From contig JAJRQX010000059.1 in assembly GCA_024280065.1 (NCBI GenBank), forward strand, positions 1-12,859: a stretch of DNA of 12,859 bases, read 5' to 3'. This stretch comes from Aquificota bacterium (GTDB lineage Bacteria > Aquificota > Aquificia > Aquificales > Aquificaceae). The position numbers and the translations under genes are program-made. The notes beneath the pieces were generated by a model. The model worked only from the letters and a program-made list of their open reading frames with translations, was not told the DNA's origin and searched no databases. The stretch's first letter is position 1. Every line of letters starts with the position of its first letter. Below are positions 11,878 to 12,859 of the stretch, piece after piece.

Positions 11878-12859
11878 CGGGGGGAAAAAGCGGTATAGAG
11901 ATAAAAGAGCTAACGATCGTAAACGAGGTGGCCAAGGTTCTGAGCAGGGGCCTCGGGTTTGAAGAGGTTGCGGGAGAGATCCTTAAGGTCCTCTACTCCT
12001 TCTGGGGCGTTGAGGCAAGCTTTATAGCTATTTACGACAGAAACATAAAAGCCCTCAGGATAGTCAAGGCCTTCGGCCTTTCAAACTCCGAGATCAAGAG
12101 GGGGATATTTAAAAAGGGGGAAGGTATAACAGGCAAAGCCTTCAAGACGGGCATACCCATAGTGATCACCGACGTGATGTCAAACCCTGCCTTCCTGAAC
12201 AAGACAAAGGTAAAGGAGAGGTTGAGGGGGGATGAGGTCTTTATAGCTATTCCCATAAAGGTGGGCGGCGACCCGGTGGGTGTGATGGCTGTGTTCAAGA
12301 CCTTTTCCTCAAAGGAGAGTATAGAGAAGGGCATAGAATCCCTGATGGTTCTCGGGACGATGATAGGTATGTTCTACAGGCTGAGCGAGAGGATGGAGAG
12401 GGAGAGGAAGGAGTGGGAAGAGGAGAGGAAGATACTTCAGGAGGAACTTCAGAAGACCTACAGCATACACGGGATAATAGGAGTGAGTGAGAGCGTCAGG
12501 AACCTGATAGATGTGATCAGGAAGGTGGCGGCGACAGACTCAACCGTGCTGATAACGGGTGAGAGCGGGACGGGGAAGAGCCTGATAGCGAAGGCGATTC
12601 ACTTCTTAAGCCGCAGGAAGGACAAACCCTTCGTTACCATAAACTGTGCCGCGATCCCGGACACACTCCTTGAAGCTGAGCTTTTTGGTTACGAGAGGGG
12701 GGCGTTCACCGGTGCCCGCACATCAAAGAAGGGTAAGTTTGAGCTCGCCGACGGGGGGACCGTATTCCTTGATGAGATAGGGGACATGCCCCTTTACCTG
12801 CAGGCCAAGATCCTCAGGGTGATCCAGGACAAGGAGATAGAACACTTAGGAGGCGAGAA
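11868..12859 (+). CDS. NifA-like sigma-54 activator, GAF-AAA+ (3' end outside window)
   Basis: The frame is open from ATG 11868 (GGGAAG just upstream) to the window end: 330 complete codons. Residues about 15-165 are a GAF sensor domain close to that of NifA, with [19 protein letters not shown] and NPAFLNKT. A charged coiled-coil linker (about 175-200, [17 protein letters not shown]) leads to the AAA+ domain: Walker A GESGTGKS, the sigma-54 loop GAFTGA and Walker [12 protein letters not shown]. The end of the AAA+ domain and the expected Fis HTH lie beyond the window. GAF ligands in this group vary (2-oxoglutarate, redox or other small molecules), so the signal is unknown. It could, like the PilZ activator, act on the sigma-54 promoters here; NifA boxes (TGT-N10-ACA) are close to but not identical with the palindromes found (TGT-N11-ACA before the outer base). 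Confidence 0.88.
   Translation, partial: MTATGGKSGIEIKELTIVNEVAKVLSRGLGFEEVAGEILKVLYSFWGVEASFIAIYDRNIKALRIVKAFGLSNSEIKRGIFKKGEGITGKAFKTGIPIVITDVMSNPAFLNKTKVKERLRGDEVFIAIPIKVGGDPVGVMAVFKTFSSKESIEKGIESLMVLGTMIGMFYRLSERMERERKEWEEERKILQEELQKTYSIHGIIGVSESVRNLIDVIRKVAATDSTVLITGESGTGKSLIAKAIHFLSRRKDKPFVTINCAAIPDTLLEAELFGYERGAFTGARTSKKGKFELADGGTVFLDEIGDMPLYLQAKILRVIQDKEIEHLGGE

Noticed and set aside
11756..11962. Open frame of 68 codons beginning MVETRGFEPPTSAVRRR
   Set aside because: It is the antisense of tRNA-Ala (a well-known false protein) run on into an out-of-frame part of the NifA-like gene.
1..12859. Insertion sequences, phage genes or attachment sites near the tRNAs
   Set aside because: No transposase or integrase frame, no terminal inverted repeats and no duplicated tRNA ends were seen.

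Overview
The window looks like chromosomal DNA of a thermophilic, Gram-negative, Aquificota-type bacterium. This is inferred from heavy AGG/ATA codon use, Lys/Glu-rich proteins, lipoprotein-sorting (Lol) and outer-membrane beta-barrel genes, and two sigma-54 activators beside sigma-54 promoters. I could not test the taxonomy by search.

Layout, left to right. (1) The 3' part of a thioredoxin reductase gene (+) converges on a minus-strand operon encoding a YcgR-like PilZ protein, a LolC/E-type permease and a LolD-type ATPase. (2) tRNA-Glu follows a consensus sigma-70 promoter. (3) A six-gene plus-strand operon (3395-7194) starts at a textbook sigma-54 promoter. It encodes a small exported protein, a four-repeat Asn/Gln-rich exported protein, a small exported protein with a YbjQ/RcsF-like look, a second exported protein with one copy of the repeat, a secreted C39 cysteine peptidase and an outer-membrane beta-barrel. 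This is the parts list of the Pseudomonas Fap functional-amyloid system. Three of the exported proteins share a short E-L-x-x-V-x-(A/S)-(Q/G) motif just after the Sec signal peptide, reminiscent of the double-glycine leaders that C39 peptidases cut. (4) A second sigma-54 promoter drives a BcsA-like glycosyltransferase with two tandem C-terminal PilZ domains, overlapped by a probable outer-membrane barrel gene (BcsS-like). (5) Convergent to this is a sigma-54 activator with an unusual PilZ / zinc-ribbon / AAA+ / Fis-HTH architecture. (6) tRNA-Val (+) and tRNA-Ala (-) follow, then the start of a NifA-like GAF/AAA+ sigma-54 activator running off the end.

The parts fit one working model: a c-di-GMP-linked, sigma-54-controlled biofilm-matrix locus. 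Two promoters of the same class control an amyloid-like fibre operon and an exopolysaccharide operon. Three 19-bp inverted repeats (CTGTYAW-N4-WTTWACAK) lie 85-120 bp upstream of the two predicted start sites, where enhancer-binding proteins act. The nearby PilZ-containing activator is the obvious candidate to read c-di-GMP and switch on both. The promoters, palindromes, motifs and domain signatures are seen directly; the regulatory wiring, amyloid nature and protease-substrate relation are inferences.
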